From CAZXCQ01 sp964639275 (GTDB lineage Bacteria; Desulfobacterota; DSM-4660; Desulfatiglandales; Desulfatiglandaceae), in the NCBI GenBank assembly GCA_964639275.1, contig CAZXCQ010000142.1, positions 1-16,131 of the forward strand: a DNA stretch of 16,131 bases. Direction: 5' to 3'. The position numbers were made by a program, and so were the translations under genes. Below the pieces are notes generated by a model. That model had not been told where the DNA came from. It did no database searches and saw nothing but the letters and a program-made list of their open reading frames with translations. Of this stretch, positions 1 through 7,513 are shown in pieces; position 1 is the first letter of the stretch, and each line of letters starts with the position of its first letter.

Positions 1-11
1 CACGGATTCAT
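1..11 (-). CDS. Start of a gene following hdrA (3 codons only, runs off the left edge)
   Basis: On the minus strand the hdrA stop TGA overlaps an ATG (ATATGAATCCGTG), so a translationally coupled gene beginning Met-Asn-Pro may start here. In Desulfobacterota and methanogens the gene after hdrA is often mvhD, the small iron-sulfur subunit that passes electrons from hydrogenase or formate dehydrogenase to HdrA. That identity is only a guess from gene order. The Shine-Dalgarno is weak (AGAAG region), so the overlapping ATG may be chance. Confidence 0.2.
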
Positions 12-3000
12 ATCGCTTCTATCATCGCCATAATCTGGTCTGTCCGGAATCCTTTCAGGGAAATCGCCCCTGACCGGCATGAGGCCGTGCACAGCCCGCA
101 ACCCTTGCAGAGGACCGGATTGATCTCGGCCCTCCCCGCAAAAGGTCTCTTTTCTCTGAAGGAAGGGGCGGAATAGGCACAGACCGATATACAAATTCCG
201 CAACTGCTGCATAAAAAAGGATTCACCTCGGCCACGGTTCCACTGACGTGGATCCTCTCTCTTGCCAGAAGGGTCACCGCGCGCGATGCCGCGGCCTGGG
301 CCTGGGCCACGGATTCGTCGATGGGTTTCGGATAGTGGGCCATACCGCAGAGAAAGACGCCGTCGGTGGCAAACTCCGAAGGACCAAGCTTTGCATGGGC
401 CTCAACAAAAAACCCGTCCTCATTCATCGGCACCTTGAAATATCGGGCCAGGGTCTCATCCCTCTCCGAAACAATCGCTGTGGCCAGGGTCAGGAGATCG
501 GCCTTTATTGCAATGGGCCGCCCGAGGACATGATCTGTGACCTCGATGTGTAGGCCGTCCTGGGAGGCCAGCACCTTTGCCTTTTCTTCCAAGGAGTACC
601 TGATAAAAAGGATGCCGGCCTCCCTCGCCTTTCGGTAAAGATATTCCCGCTCTCCGTAGGTCCTGATGTCGCGGTAGAGGACATAGACGCTGGCCTCGGG
701 ATTGATCTCCTTTAAATGAAGCGCTGCCTCCATGGTGTGGCTGCAGCAGACCCTCGAGCAATAAGGCCTCTGGGGTTCCCTCGATCCCACACACTGGATA
801 AAAACGACCGATTGGACCCCCTTCAGGGACGGATCATCCTTGATAAATCTCTGATCCAGGTCCAGATGGGTCAGCACCCTGGGATCTTTTCCATAAAGAT
901 ACTCATCGGGCCGATATTCCCCTGCCCCCGTGGCAATGACGGCAATACCATGCTCAATCAGCTCCTCTTTGCCGCCAGACCGCAGGGTGGTCTTGAAATT
1001 ACCGACAAAACCCTCCACGCTCTGAAGCTCTGTATTAACACATACGGCAATACGGGGATCCGACTCCACAGAGCGGATCATTGACGATAGGTATGCCTGA
1101 ACATCCTCCCCCTTCCAGGTCTTGTAGAGCCTTGTGGCCTGCCCCCCCAGGGCCTGAGCCCGTTCCGCCAGACAGACCTCATATCCCTGCCTCGAAAGGG
1201 TCACGGCGGCGGTCATCCCTGAGATCCCTCCGCCAATCACCAGGGCCTTCTGGTTCACCTCCAGCTCGGCCTCTGTCAGGGCTTCGGTGAGCGCCACCTT
1301 GGCCACGGCCATCCGAACCAGGTCTTTGGCCTTTTCAGTGGCTGCCTCCGGATCATCTTTGTGGACCCAGGAATCCTGGTTGCGGATATTGGTCATCTCA
1401 AAGAGGTACTTGTTGAGACCCGCATTCACAAGGGTCTCCTGAAACAGGGGTTCATGGGTCTTGGGAGTACAGGCGGCCACAACGATCCGGTTCAGGTTGT
1501 TGTCTTTAATGACCTGCGCCATCGCGTCCTGCGTATCCTGCGAACAGGAGTAGAGATTATCGACCACATATTCCACATAGGGAAGGCCTTTTGCATACTC
1601 CCGGATGGCCGGTACATCCACAACCCCGGCGATATTGATTCCACAGTTGCACACAAAGATACCCACCCGAGGCCTCTCACCCCGGACGTCTCTCTCGCTG
1701 GGGATCTCCCGCTGTCTTGTCTGGCTGTTTCTGGCCGCGCTCAGGATAGCGCCCGATTCTGCCGCTGCCGAACTTGCCTCTATAACGGACTGGGGGATGT
1801 CTTTTGGGCCCTGGAAGGCCCCGCACACAAAAACCCCCTCCCGGTTCGTGGCCACCGGCCGGAAACTGTCGGTCTGGCAGAATTGGCCCTCGGTAAGGCT
1901 TATACCGAGTCTCTCCGCGACTTTCAGGACCTCCGGGGATGTCTCCAAACCGACCGATAGGACCACCATGTCAAAGGCCTCTTCGATGTATCGACCCTCC
2001 TCATCGGCGTATTTGACGATCACATCTCCCGTACTGGCGACCGGCTCAACACTGTGGACCCGCGATCGGATAAAACGGACCCCCTCCTTTTCTCTTGCAT
2101 TGTCGTAGTACCGCTCAAAATCCTTGCCATGGGTCCGCATGTCCATGAAAAATATGGCACAGTCCAGGTCGTTTCCGGAATGCTCTTTTGCAATGACCGC
2201 CTCCTTGACGGCATACATACAGCAGACCGAGGAACAATATCCGTGATCACACTGGTTGATGTCCCTGGATCCGACGCACTGCAGCCAGGCGATCTTTCTG
2301 GGCTCGTTATGGTCCGACATCCTGACAAGGTGCCCCATGGTCGGCCCGGAGGCGGAGAGGATCCGCTCACACTCCATGGAGGTAATCACATTGGGATGGG
2401 TGGCGTAGGTGTAAGTCTCGAATCGGGTGGGGTCAAAGGGCTGAAAACCCGGGGCAAGGACAACCGAACCCACATGGAGGGTTCGCATCTCTTCCTTGTC
2501 TTCGAAATTGACCGCCCCCACAGGGCAGAATTTTTCACAGGCCTTGCACTTCCCCTTCTGGAAATAGATGCAGCTCTCCTTGTCGATGGCATATTTGAGA
2601 GGAATCGCCTGTGCATAAGGGACATAAATGGCCTTCCTCTTGTCAAGCCCCATATTGTAGGTATCATCTACCTTCCTGGGGCATTTCTCTGCACACGTGC
2701 CGCAACCGATACACTTTTCTATGTTGACGTACCTCGGATGTTGCAGGACTTCCACCTGGAAGTCTCCTGTCTCACCCTTGATATCCATCATTTCTGCGAG
2801 GGTTACCAATTCGATGTTGAGATGCCGGCCGACCTCGACCAGTTTTGGAGAGATAATTCACATGGCGCAGTCGTTGGTGGGGAAGGTCTTGTCCAGCTGC
2901 GCCATGCCCCCCCCGATGGAAGGGCTCTTTTCAAGGAGGTAGACATAGTAGCCGGAATTGGCCAGGTCCAGGGCACACTGCATTCCGGCGATTCCGCCCC

Positions 3001-3037
3001 CCACAATCAAAACAGAACCGACTGTTTTCTGTTGCAT
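8..3037 (-). CDS. hdrA: Selenocysteine-containing, two-module HdrA-like FAD/iron-sulfur protein (1009 aa with Sec60)
   Basis: HdrA is the flavin subunit of heterodisulfide-reductase-type complexes. It is cytoplasmic and carries the FAD that bifurcates or confurcates electrons between ferredoxin and a disulfide or other acceptor. The start is ATG at 3037, with AGGAG six bases upstream. Residues 8-19 form a Rossmann motif (VLIVGGGIAGMQ). Residues 51-63 read TFPTNDCAM, then TGA, then IIS. The TGA (2858-2860) is codon 60, where the family has Cys or Sec, and the frame stays open on both sides with HdrA sequence. Module 1 carries ferredoxin cysteines 109/112/115/119 and 156/164/167/171, and a QCVGSRD...YCSSVCC stretch. 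Module 2 starts near residue 459 (GIFVCNCGINIAG). It has a second Rossmann motif near 602, a second QCVGSRE...YCSRVCC stretch, and C-terminal clusters starting at Cys943 and Cys977. Single-module HdrA is about 650 aa, so this is a duplicated or fused form. A read-through-blind annotation would lose the first 76 residues, including the first flavin-binding loop. Confidence 0.88.
2825..2842 (-). promoter_or_regulatory. Bacterial SECIS-like hairpin after the hdrA UGA codon
   Basis: Starting 16 nt after the UGA, the RNA can form CUGGUC / loop GAGGUC / GGCCGG, a 6-bp stem including two G-U pairs with a 6-nt loop. The loop contains GGU. The E. coli fdhF SECIS, as I recall it, has an AGGUCU apical loop at a similar distance from UGA, and SelB recognises the GU there. 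Position, loop size and loop sequence all fit a bacterial SECIS lying within the coding sequence. The fold was derived by eye, not computed. Confidence 0.7.
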
Positions 3038-3097
3038 ATCGTTCTCCTCTTATCGTCAAAAACAGACAGCGGGGAAGTGCCAATCTTGGCTCGTGAC

Positions 3098-3136
3098 TCT
3101 ATTTAACATCGGAGAAGTTTGTCAACCAAAAACTTC
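3098..3136 (-). promoter_or_regulatory. Candidate hdrA promoter with an inverted repeat across the -35 region
   Basis: On the minus strand a perfect TTGACA (3120-3125) lies about 80 nt upstream of the hdrA ATG. The -10 is poor: AATAGA at 16 nt or ATAGAG at 17 nt spacing, around 3098-3104. A 7-bp inverted repeat, GAAGTTT (3114-3120) and AAACTTC (3130-3136) with a 9-nt gap, brackets the -35 and could be an operator. The 155-bp gap behind mtnA also argues for a separate hdrA promoter. No regulator can be named. Confidence 0.35.
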
Positions 3137-3169
3137 AGACCAAAATGGGTCAGCTGTTCTGATCACCAT

Positions 3170-3190
3170 GGTTTCATGTGTGCCGAAACC
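3170..3190 (-). repeat. Small inverted repeat just downstream of the mtnA stop
   Basis: GGTTTC (3170-3175) and GAAACC (3185-3190) form a 6-bp stem with a 9-nt loop, starting 2 bp after the mtnA stop codon. No T-tract follows on the minus strand, so it is not a convincing intrinsic terminator. It may be a 3'-end RNA structure or chance. Confidence 0.25.
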
Positions 3191-3192
3191 CC

Positions 3193-4227
3193 TCAGTGAA
3201 ACAGGTCTTTGATCCCTTTCCCAAATGGGGGCCTGATAATCCCTTTTTCGGTGATTATGGCGGAGACATACTTGGCGGGTGTAATGTCAAAGGCAGGATT
3301 CAAGACAGAGACCCCGGAAGGGCCTAACCGCGTTTTACCAAACTGGAAGATCTCTTCACCTCCCCTTTCCTCCACCGGGATCATATCTCCACTCCGGGTG
3401 GTCGGATCAATTGTGGAAATCGGTGCTGCCACGTAAAAGGGGACCTTGTTTGTCCTGGCCAGGACAGCGACCTGGTATGTACCGATCTTGTTGGCCACAT
3501 CTCCATTTGCGGCGATCCTGTCTGCACCCGTGATCACCAGGTCAATCATTCCCTGACGCATCAGGGACCCCGCGGCGTTATCAGCAATCACAGTAACCGG
3601 GATGCCATCCTCCATCAATTCGAATGCCGTCAGCCGGAGCCCCTGGAGCCACGGCCGGGTCTCATCGGCAATCACCTGTATCTGCTTTCCTTTTTCATGG
3701 GCTGCCCGGATCACACCCAGGGCCGTCCCGTAACCCCCGGTGGCCAGTGAGCCGGCGTTACAGTGGGTCAGGATGGTCGCCCTGGCCGGGACAAGCCCCT
3801 GTCCATTCCAACCCATTCTTTGATTCATCTCGATATCCTCGGCAAGGATCTTTTCCGATTCCTCCCTGAGCGCCCTCTTGATCCTGTCCACCGGGGCGCC
3901 GCCCATCGTTTCTACGAGATTCTCCATCCTCTCAACCGCCCATCTGAGGTTTACCGCTGTGGGACGCGACAGGAGCATCTCTTTGGCTATCTTCTTGAAC
4001 CTCTCGATAAACACGGGAGTCGATTTGCTCCGGATGGACAATCCCCCCAGGGCAAGTCCCATACCGGCCGCCACGCCTATGGCAGGGGCCCCCCGTATGA
4101 CCATCTTGCCGATGGCCTCAATGACGTCTTTGTAACCCCTGCATACGTACCACTCAATCCTGGATGGGATCTTTCTCTGATCAATCATCCTCACATACTG
4201 CCCATCCCATTCTATGGTGGGGATCAT
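3193..4227 (-). CDS. mtnA: S-methyl-5-thioribose-1-phosphate isomerase
   Basis: This enzyme of the cytoplasmic methionine salvage pathway converts 5-methylthioribose-1-phosphate to 5-methylthioribulose-1-phosphate. The protein has 344 residues, the usual length. Family blocks are RGAPAIGVAAGMG (about 45-57), ILTHCNAGSLATGGYGTAL with the expected catalytic Cys156, ADETRPWLQG (187-196), and ITGADRIAANGDVANKIGTY with the expected catalytic Asp236. The fold belongs to the eIF2B/IsomB family. The ATG at 4227 is preceded by GAGGGTG about six bases upstream. It lies 50 bp behind ilvE on the same strand, probably in one transcript. Closely related family members act on other aldose phosphates, but the motifs here favour MtnA. 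Confidence 0.93.
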   Translation of the reverse strand: MIPTIEWDGQYVRMIDQRKIPSRIEWYVCRGYKDVIEAIGKMVIRGAPAIGVAAGMGLALGGLSIRSKSTPVFIERFKKIAKEMLLSRPTAVNLRWAVERMENLVETMGGAPVDRIKRALREESEKILAEDIEMNQRMGWNGQGLVPARATILTHCNAGSLATGGYGTALGVIRAAHEKGKQIQVIADETRPWLQGLRLTAFELMEDGIPVTVIADNAAGSLMRQGMIDLVITGADRIAANGDVANKIGTYQVAVLARTNKVPFYVAAPISTIDPTTRSGDMIPVEERGGEEIFQFGKTRLGPSGVSVLNPAFDITPAKYVSAIITEKGIIRPPFGKGIKDLFH

Positions 4228-4277
4228 GTTGCACCCTCTTGGCTTATCTGTTTCTTCTCAAAAACCCCTATATTTCA

Positions 4278-5351
4278 CTAAGCGATCCGCTCCACCCATC
4301 CATGGGGATCGGGTCTTTCTCCATATTGCATCCCCACTATCTCGTCATAGAGTCTCTGGGATAGCTCTCCCATCCGGCCCCCACCCACGATGTGGTCTTC
4401 CCCTTTGTAGGTCATCTGACCCACCGGTGATATGACGGCAGCAGTCCCTGTGCCAAAGGCCTCTTTTAGTCTCCCATTTCTGGTTGCTTCGATAACTTCG
4501 TCAATGGAGAGGGACCGCTCCGATACCTTTATCCCCCAGTCCCTTACAATCTGGATGACCGAGTCCCTTGTAATCCCGGGCAGTATACTCCCTGTCAGCG
4601 GGGCTGTGATCAACTCGTCGTCAACGAGGAAAAACATATTCATGGTCCCGACTTCTTCGACATATTTCCTCTGGGCTGCGTCGAGCCACATGACCTGGGT
4701 AAATCCCTTTTTCTTGGCCTCCTCTGCGGCGAGCAGACTGGCCGCATAGTTGCCCGCGGTCTTGGCTTCCCCTGTCCCGCCGACGGCGGCCCTCACATAG
4801 AAGTCCTCCACATAGATCTTTACGGGGTTCAGACCCTCTTTGTAGTAAGCCCCCACAGGCCCGATAATGATAAAAAAGAGATAGGCGGTTGAGACCCGCA
4901 CACCCAGATGCGGCTCGGTGGCAATCATGGTAGGCCTGATATAGAGGGAAGTACCGCGGCTCTTCGGGACCCAATCCCGATCCAACAGGATCAGTTGCTT
5001 CATCCCTTCCAGGCTCAGGTCAATATCCACCTCTGGCATACAGAGTCTTTGGGCCGAGCGGTTCAGCCTCTCAAAGTTGTCTCTGGCCCGAAAGAGGCGG
5101 ATACCGCCGTCCTTTCCGCGATAGGCCTTGAGCCCCTCAAATATCTCTTGCCCATAGTGAAGCGCCATTGCACCGGGGTCGATGGCGATATCCCCATAAG
5201 GCTCAATACGCGCCTCAGACCAGCCTTTCCCCCCCTCGTAGTCCATTGAAAACATGTGATCCGTAAAGATGTCACCAAACCCAAGTTTTGACTCGTCGGT
5301 TGGTTTTGGCCGTTGTTGACCCTGACCGGCTTTTGTCACTTTGATTTCCAT
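4278..5351 (-). CDS. ilvE: Branched-chain-amino-acid aminotransferase
   Basis: A PLP enzyme of fold type IV that interconverts leucine, isoleucine and valine with their 2-keto acids, using glutamate/2-oxoglutarate. It has 357 residues, as in the longer BCAT group. The sequence shows ALHYGQEIFEGLKAYRGKDG (about 63-82), LFRARDNFERLNRSAQRLCMP (86-106) and GGTGEAKTAGNYAASL, where Lys197 should form the Schiff base. It also has the C-terminal ITRDSVIQ and AFGTGTAAVISPVG phosphate-binding blocks. The ATG at 5351 follows AAAGGAGAGGATC, an excellent ribosome site. mtnA follows 50 bp downstream. BCATs can transaminate 4-methylthio-2-oxobutyrate to methionine, the last salvage step, so the pairing may be functional; that link is inference. 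Confidence 0.95.
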   Translation of the reverse strand: MEIKVTKAGQGQQRPKPTDESKLGFGDIFTDHMFSMDYEGGKGWSEARIEPYGDIAIDPGAMALHYGQEIFEGLKAYRGKDGGIRLFRARDNFERLNRSAQRLCMPEVDIDLSLEGMKQLILLDRDWVPKSRGTSLYIRPTMIATEPHLGVRVSTAYLFFIIIGPVGAYYKEGLNPVKIYVEDFYVRAAVGGTGEAKTAGNYAASLLAAEEAKKKGFTQVMWLDAAQRKYVEEVGTMNMFFLVDDELITAPLTGSILPGITRDSVIQIVRDWGIKVSERSLSIDEVIEATRNGRLKEAFGTGTAAVISPVGQMTYKGEDHIVGGGRMGELSQRLYDEIVGMQYGERPDPHGWVERIA

Positions 5352-5425
5352 GATCCTCTCCTTTTGGTCTTTTCAAAGATTCCTCTCCCCTCAAGAGGTC
5401 AATTCCCCCGGGAGGCACCAATTTC

Positions 5426-5461
5426 ACCCTCCCCCTAACCCTCCCCCGTCAAGGGGCAGGG
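5426..5461. repeat. C-rich dispersed-type repeat with hairpin
   Basis: The decamer ACCCTCCCCC occurs twice (5426-5435 and 5438-5447). The second copy forms a hairpin with the following bases: CCCT.C.CCCC (5439-5447), loop GTCAA, GGGG.C.AGGG (5453-5461), i.e. 8 pairs with one mismatch. This resembles the short CCCTAACCCTCCCCC-type palindromes scattered between genes in many bacteria. It lies between the 3' end of the DUF362 gene and the ilvE start and might terminate the former, though no T-run follows. Confidence 0.5.
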
Positions 5462-5485
5462 AAAATAAGGGTTTTCGTTCAGGCA

Positions 5486-6595
5486 CTATATAGTAATCAG
5501 ATGGTATTGACGAGAACCGAGCCCCAACTCCTCACCATAATCCAGTTGGACAGACCAGTCAATTCTTGGATAGACGCCCCTGAATTTGTCCTCACCCGCT
5601 TTTGCGTGGGTCGTAAGACAAGAATGGACAGAGGCCACCTGACGATTGACCAGGTCCACGGACGCCTGGTCAATGGCCACGGGATCTTTCGAGGCCGTGA
5701 TGCCGATATCCTGCACGATAGGGGCATCGCTGTGACCGTGGCAGTCGCAGTCCGGCGTGATATGGGTCAGGAAATTGAGGAAAAGGACCTTCCCCGGTTT
5801 GGCCCTGAGGACCGCCAGGGCGTATTCTGCCATCTTTTTCTGAAAGCCGGCGGCATCCCCGCTCCACTGAACGTGTACGGCACGCTTCGGGCAGATCGAG
5901 ATGCACTCTCCGCAACCCACACATTTCTTGGGGTCGATGACCGCCCTTTCCTCGATCAGCGAGATCGCCCCTTGAGCACAGCGTTGGATGCAATCCCCAC
6001 ACCCGACACACCTCTTGCGTTTGACCTTTGGGGACAGGTCCGAGTGGAGCTCCAGTTTCCCTCTTCTTGACGCACAACCCATACCCAGGTTCTTGATGGT
6101 GCCTCCAAAGCCTGCCAGCTCATGCCCCTTAAAATGGGCAACACCGATGAGGGCATCGGATTCAACGATTTCTTTTGCCAGGTAAGCGGTCTCAATATGT
6201 CTTCCGTTGACCTTGACCATTGAATAAGAGGCCCCCCTCATACCATCGGCAATGATGACCGGGGCATTGACAACCGAGTAGGCAAATCCATTCTCTGTTG
6301 CCGTGTTCAGATGGTCCACACTGTTGCCTCTCGTCCCTGAGTAAAGCGTATTGGTATCGGTCAAAAAGGGATACGCCCCCAGTTCTTTGACCCGCTCCAC
6401 GATCCTTCGAATAAAGAGAGGGCGGATAAAGCCTGAGTTTCCCTTCTCACCAAAGTGAAGCTTGACCGCAATAAGCCCTTTGGGCACCACGGCCTCCCCC
6501 AGGCCGGCGCGGTCCATTAGCCTCACCAATTTGGATGGCAGGCTTTCTTTTGCAGATGTCCTGAGATCTGAAAAAAAGACTTCACTTGTTGCCAA
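5486..6595 (-). CDS. DUF362-domain protein with two 4Fe-4S ferredoxin clusters
   Basis: Cytoplasmic iron-sulfur protein of 369 residues and unknown reaction. The DUF362 region covers the N-terminal half (for example LIAVKLHFGEKGN at 41-53, FLTDTNTLYSGTRGN at 77-91, GVAHFKGHELAGFGGTIKNLGMG at 151-173). A bacterial-ferredoxin pair follows, with cysteines 196/199/202/206 and 225/228/231/235. A small cysteine/histidine stretch, DCDCHGHSD (282-290), lies in the returning DUF362 part and could bind metal. The start is TTG at 6595, supported by CAGGGGG six bases upstream; no ATG fits. DUF362 proteins are common in anaerobes and are often assumed to work in electron transfer or cofactor handling, without a proven general role. 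A minus-strand promoter lies about 50 bp upstream. Confidence 0.85.
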   Translation of the reverse strand: MATSEVFFSDLRTSAKESLPSKLVRLMDRAGLGEAVVPKGLIAVKLHFGEKGNSGFIRPLFIRRIVERVKELGAYPFLTDTNTLYSGTRGNSVDHLNTATENGFAYSVVNAPVIIADGMRGASYSMVKVNGRHIETAYLAKEIVESDALIGVAHFKGHELAGFGGTIKNLGMGCASRRGKLELHSDLSPKVKRKRCVGCGDCIQRCAQGAISLIEERAVIDPKKCVGCGECISICPKRAVHVQWSGDAAGFQKKMAEYALAVLRAKPGKVLFLNFLTHITPDCDCHGHSDAPIVQDIGITASKDPVAIDQASVDLVNRQVASVHSCLTTHAKAGEDKFRGVYPRIDWSVQLDYGEELGLGSRQYHLITI

Positions 6596-6645
6596 CAGGC
6601 ACCCCCTGCGGTTTTTCTCAACTGCCCGGGTTTTAAAAGGTTAAA

Positions 6646-6675
6646 TTGTTACAGCTTTTGTTATATACCTGTCAA
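6646..6675 (-). promoter_or_regulatory. Candidate promoter of the DUF362 gene
   Basis: Reading the minus strand, TTGACA (6670-6675), an 18-nt spacer and TAACAA (6646-6651) give a sigma-70-like promoter. The perfect -35 and moderate -10 would place the start about 45 nt upstream of the TTG codon. Confidence 0.45.
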
Positions 6676-6704
6676 GGATGTTGTCTCGGCCTCCATATTT
6701 TTCG

Positions 6705-6734
6705 TTGACAAACAAAAATGTTTTGGACTATTAA
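6705..6734 (+). promoter_or_regulatory. Candidate promoter of the rhodanese/small-protein unit
   Basis: TTGACA (6705-6710), an 18-nt spacer and TATTAA (6729-6734), in AT-rich surroundings. It points away from the DUF362 promoter and is separated from it by about 30 bp. Predicted transcripts start near 6741, leaving a leader of about 130 nt before the ATG at 6873. Confidence 0.5.
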
Positions 6735-6765
6735 TTTATATCGAATTGTATGCCATTGAGGGTGT

Positions 6766-6846
6766 GGGTTTGAGCAGCCAGGGAATTAAACCCGCCTCTG
6801 CCAAGCAAGATTAAGATCCCCTGCCAAACAGCCCGGCATACCGGGC
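6766..6846 (+). other. Untranslated leader with two inverted repeats
   Basis: Within the roughly 130-nt leader are GGGTTT (6766-6771) / AAACCC (6788-6793), and a tight hairpin GCCCGG (6831-6836), loop CATA, CCGGGC (6841-6846). The second lies 26 bp before the start codon and lacks a T-run. These may be regulatory RNA elements or chance; I do not recognise a riboswitch class. Confidence 0.3.
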
Positions 6847-6872
6847 CCTGACAGATAAGAGAAGATAAAGCC

Positions 6873-7502
6873 ATGAGTCAGAAATCATTGTCATCGGGTC
6901 TTGTTGTTCTCTTGGGGTTCCTCATCATATTTTCACCGTGCAGAGATGGCCATGCAGAGGAGCTCAAAAAGATCTTGAGTATCGAAGCCTATGATATGCT
7001 AAACACGGTGCCGGATACCTACCTCATAGATGTCAGGACAAGGGCCGAATACCAGTTTGTTGGCCATCCGATCAATGCCTATCTCTTTCCCTGGATGTTT
7101 ATGACCAATGATTTCCAGAAAAAGGATGGAAACGTCGGCTACAGGTTTAACGAGGTAAACAAGGATTTTGTTCAAGAAATAAGCAAGGTATTCAAGAACA
7201 CGGACAATCTCCTGATAATTTCCCGCGACGGAACCCGAAGTGGCCCTGCTGCCGAGGAGCTTGTAAAGGCCGGCTTTAAGAATGTCTATGACGTAGAGGA
7301 TGGTTTTGAGGGGCATCAATTCCCAACCTTTAAAGACAGCAACAAGGACAAGTTCTATCGTCAGCTTGCCAAAAGAAACAAGATCCACGGTTTTGATAAG
7401 AGAAGGCACTATGGATGGCAGTGGTGGGGGCTCCCGTGGACATATGACATGGATCCCAAATTTATCTATCCGCCCGACAAGACGCCTTCCAAGAAGAGAT
7501 AG
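6873..7502 (+). CDS. Exported rhodanese-like domain protein with Ser in place of the catalytic Cys
   Basis: 209 residues. Residues 1-29 look like a Sec signal peptide: positive start, hydrophobic LVVLLGFLIIF at 10-20, likely cleavage after GHA, giving a periplasmic product. The rhodanese fold shows YLIDVRTRAEYQFVGHPINA (50-69) and the active-site loop LLIISRDGTRSG (113-124). The position that is Cys in working sulfurtransferases is Ser117 (codon TCC). The domain is therefore probably non-catalytic, perhaps binding or structural. The C-terminal tail (about 160-209) is basic and aromatic, with GWQWWGLPW at 181-189. The ATG has only a weak purine-rich ribosome site (AGAGAAG). The next gene follows after 11 bp. 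Confidence 0.85.
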   Translation: MSQKSLSSGLVVLLGFLIIFSPCRDGHAEELKKILSIEAYDMLNTVPDTYLIDVRTRAEYQFVGHPINAYLFPWMFMTNDFQKKDGNVGYRFNEVNKDFVQEISKVFKNTDNLLIISRDGTRSGPAAEELVKAGFKNVYDVEDGFEGHQFPTFKDSNKDKFYRQLAKRNKIHGFDKRRHYGWQWWGLPWTYDMDPKFIYPPDKTPSKKR

Positions 7503-7513
7503 GGGAGTTCACG

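Noticed and set aside
2858..2860. Reading the in-frame TGA of hdrA as a nonsense mutation making a pseudogene
   Set aside because: Both flanks are intact HdrA sequence, the codon falls at the exact Cys/Sec position of the family motif, and a SECIS-like hairpin follows at the right distance.
2054..3106. 350-codon plus-strand ORF opposite hdrA
   Set aside because: Antisense to conserved HdrA sequence, no domain pattern. Its length comes from codon bias on the other strand.
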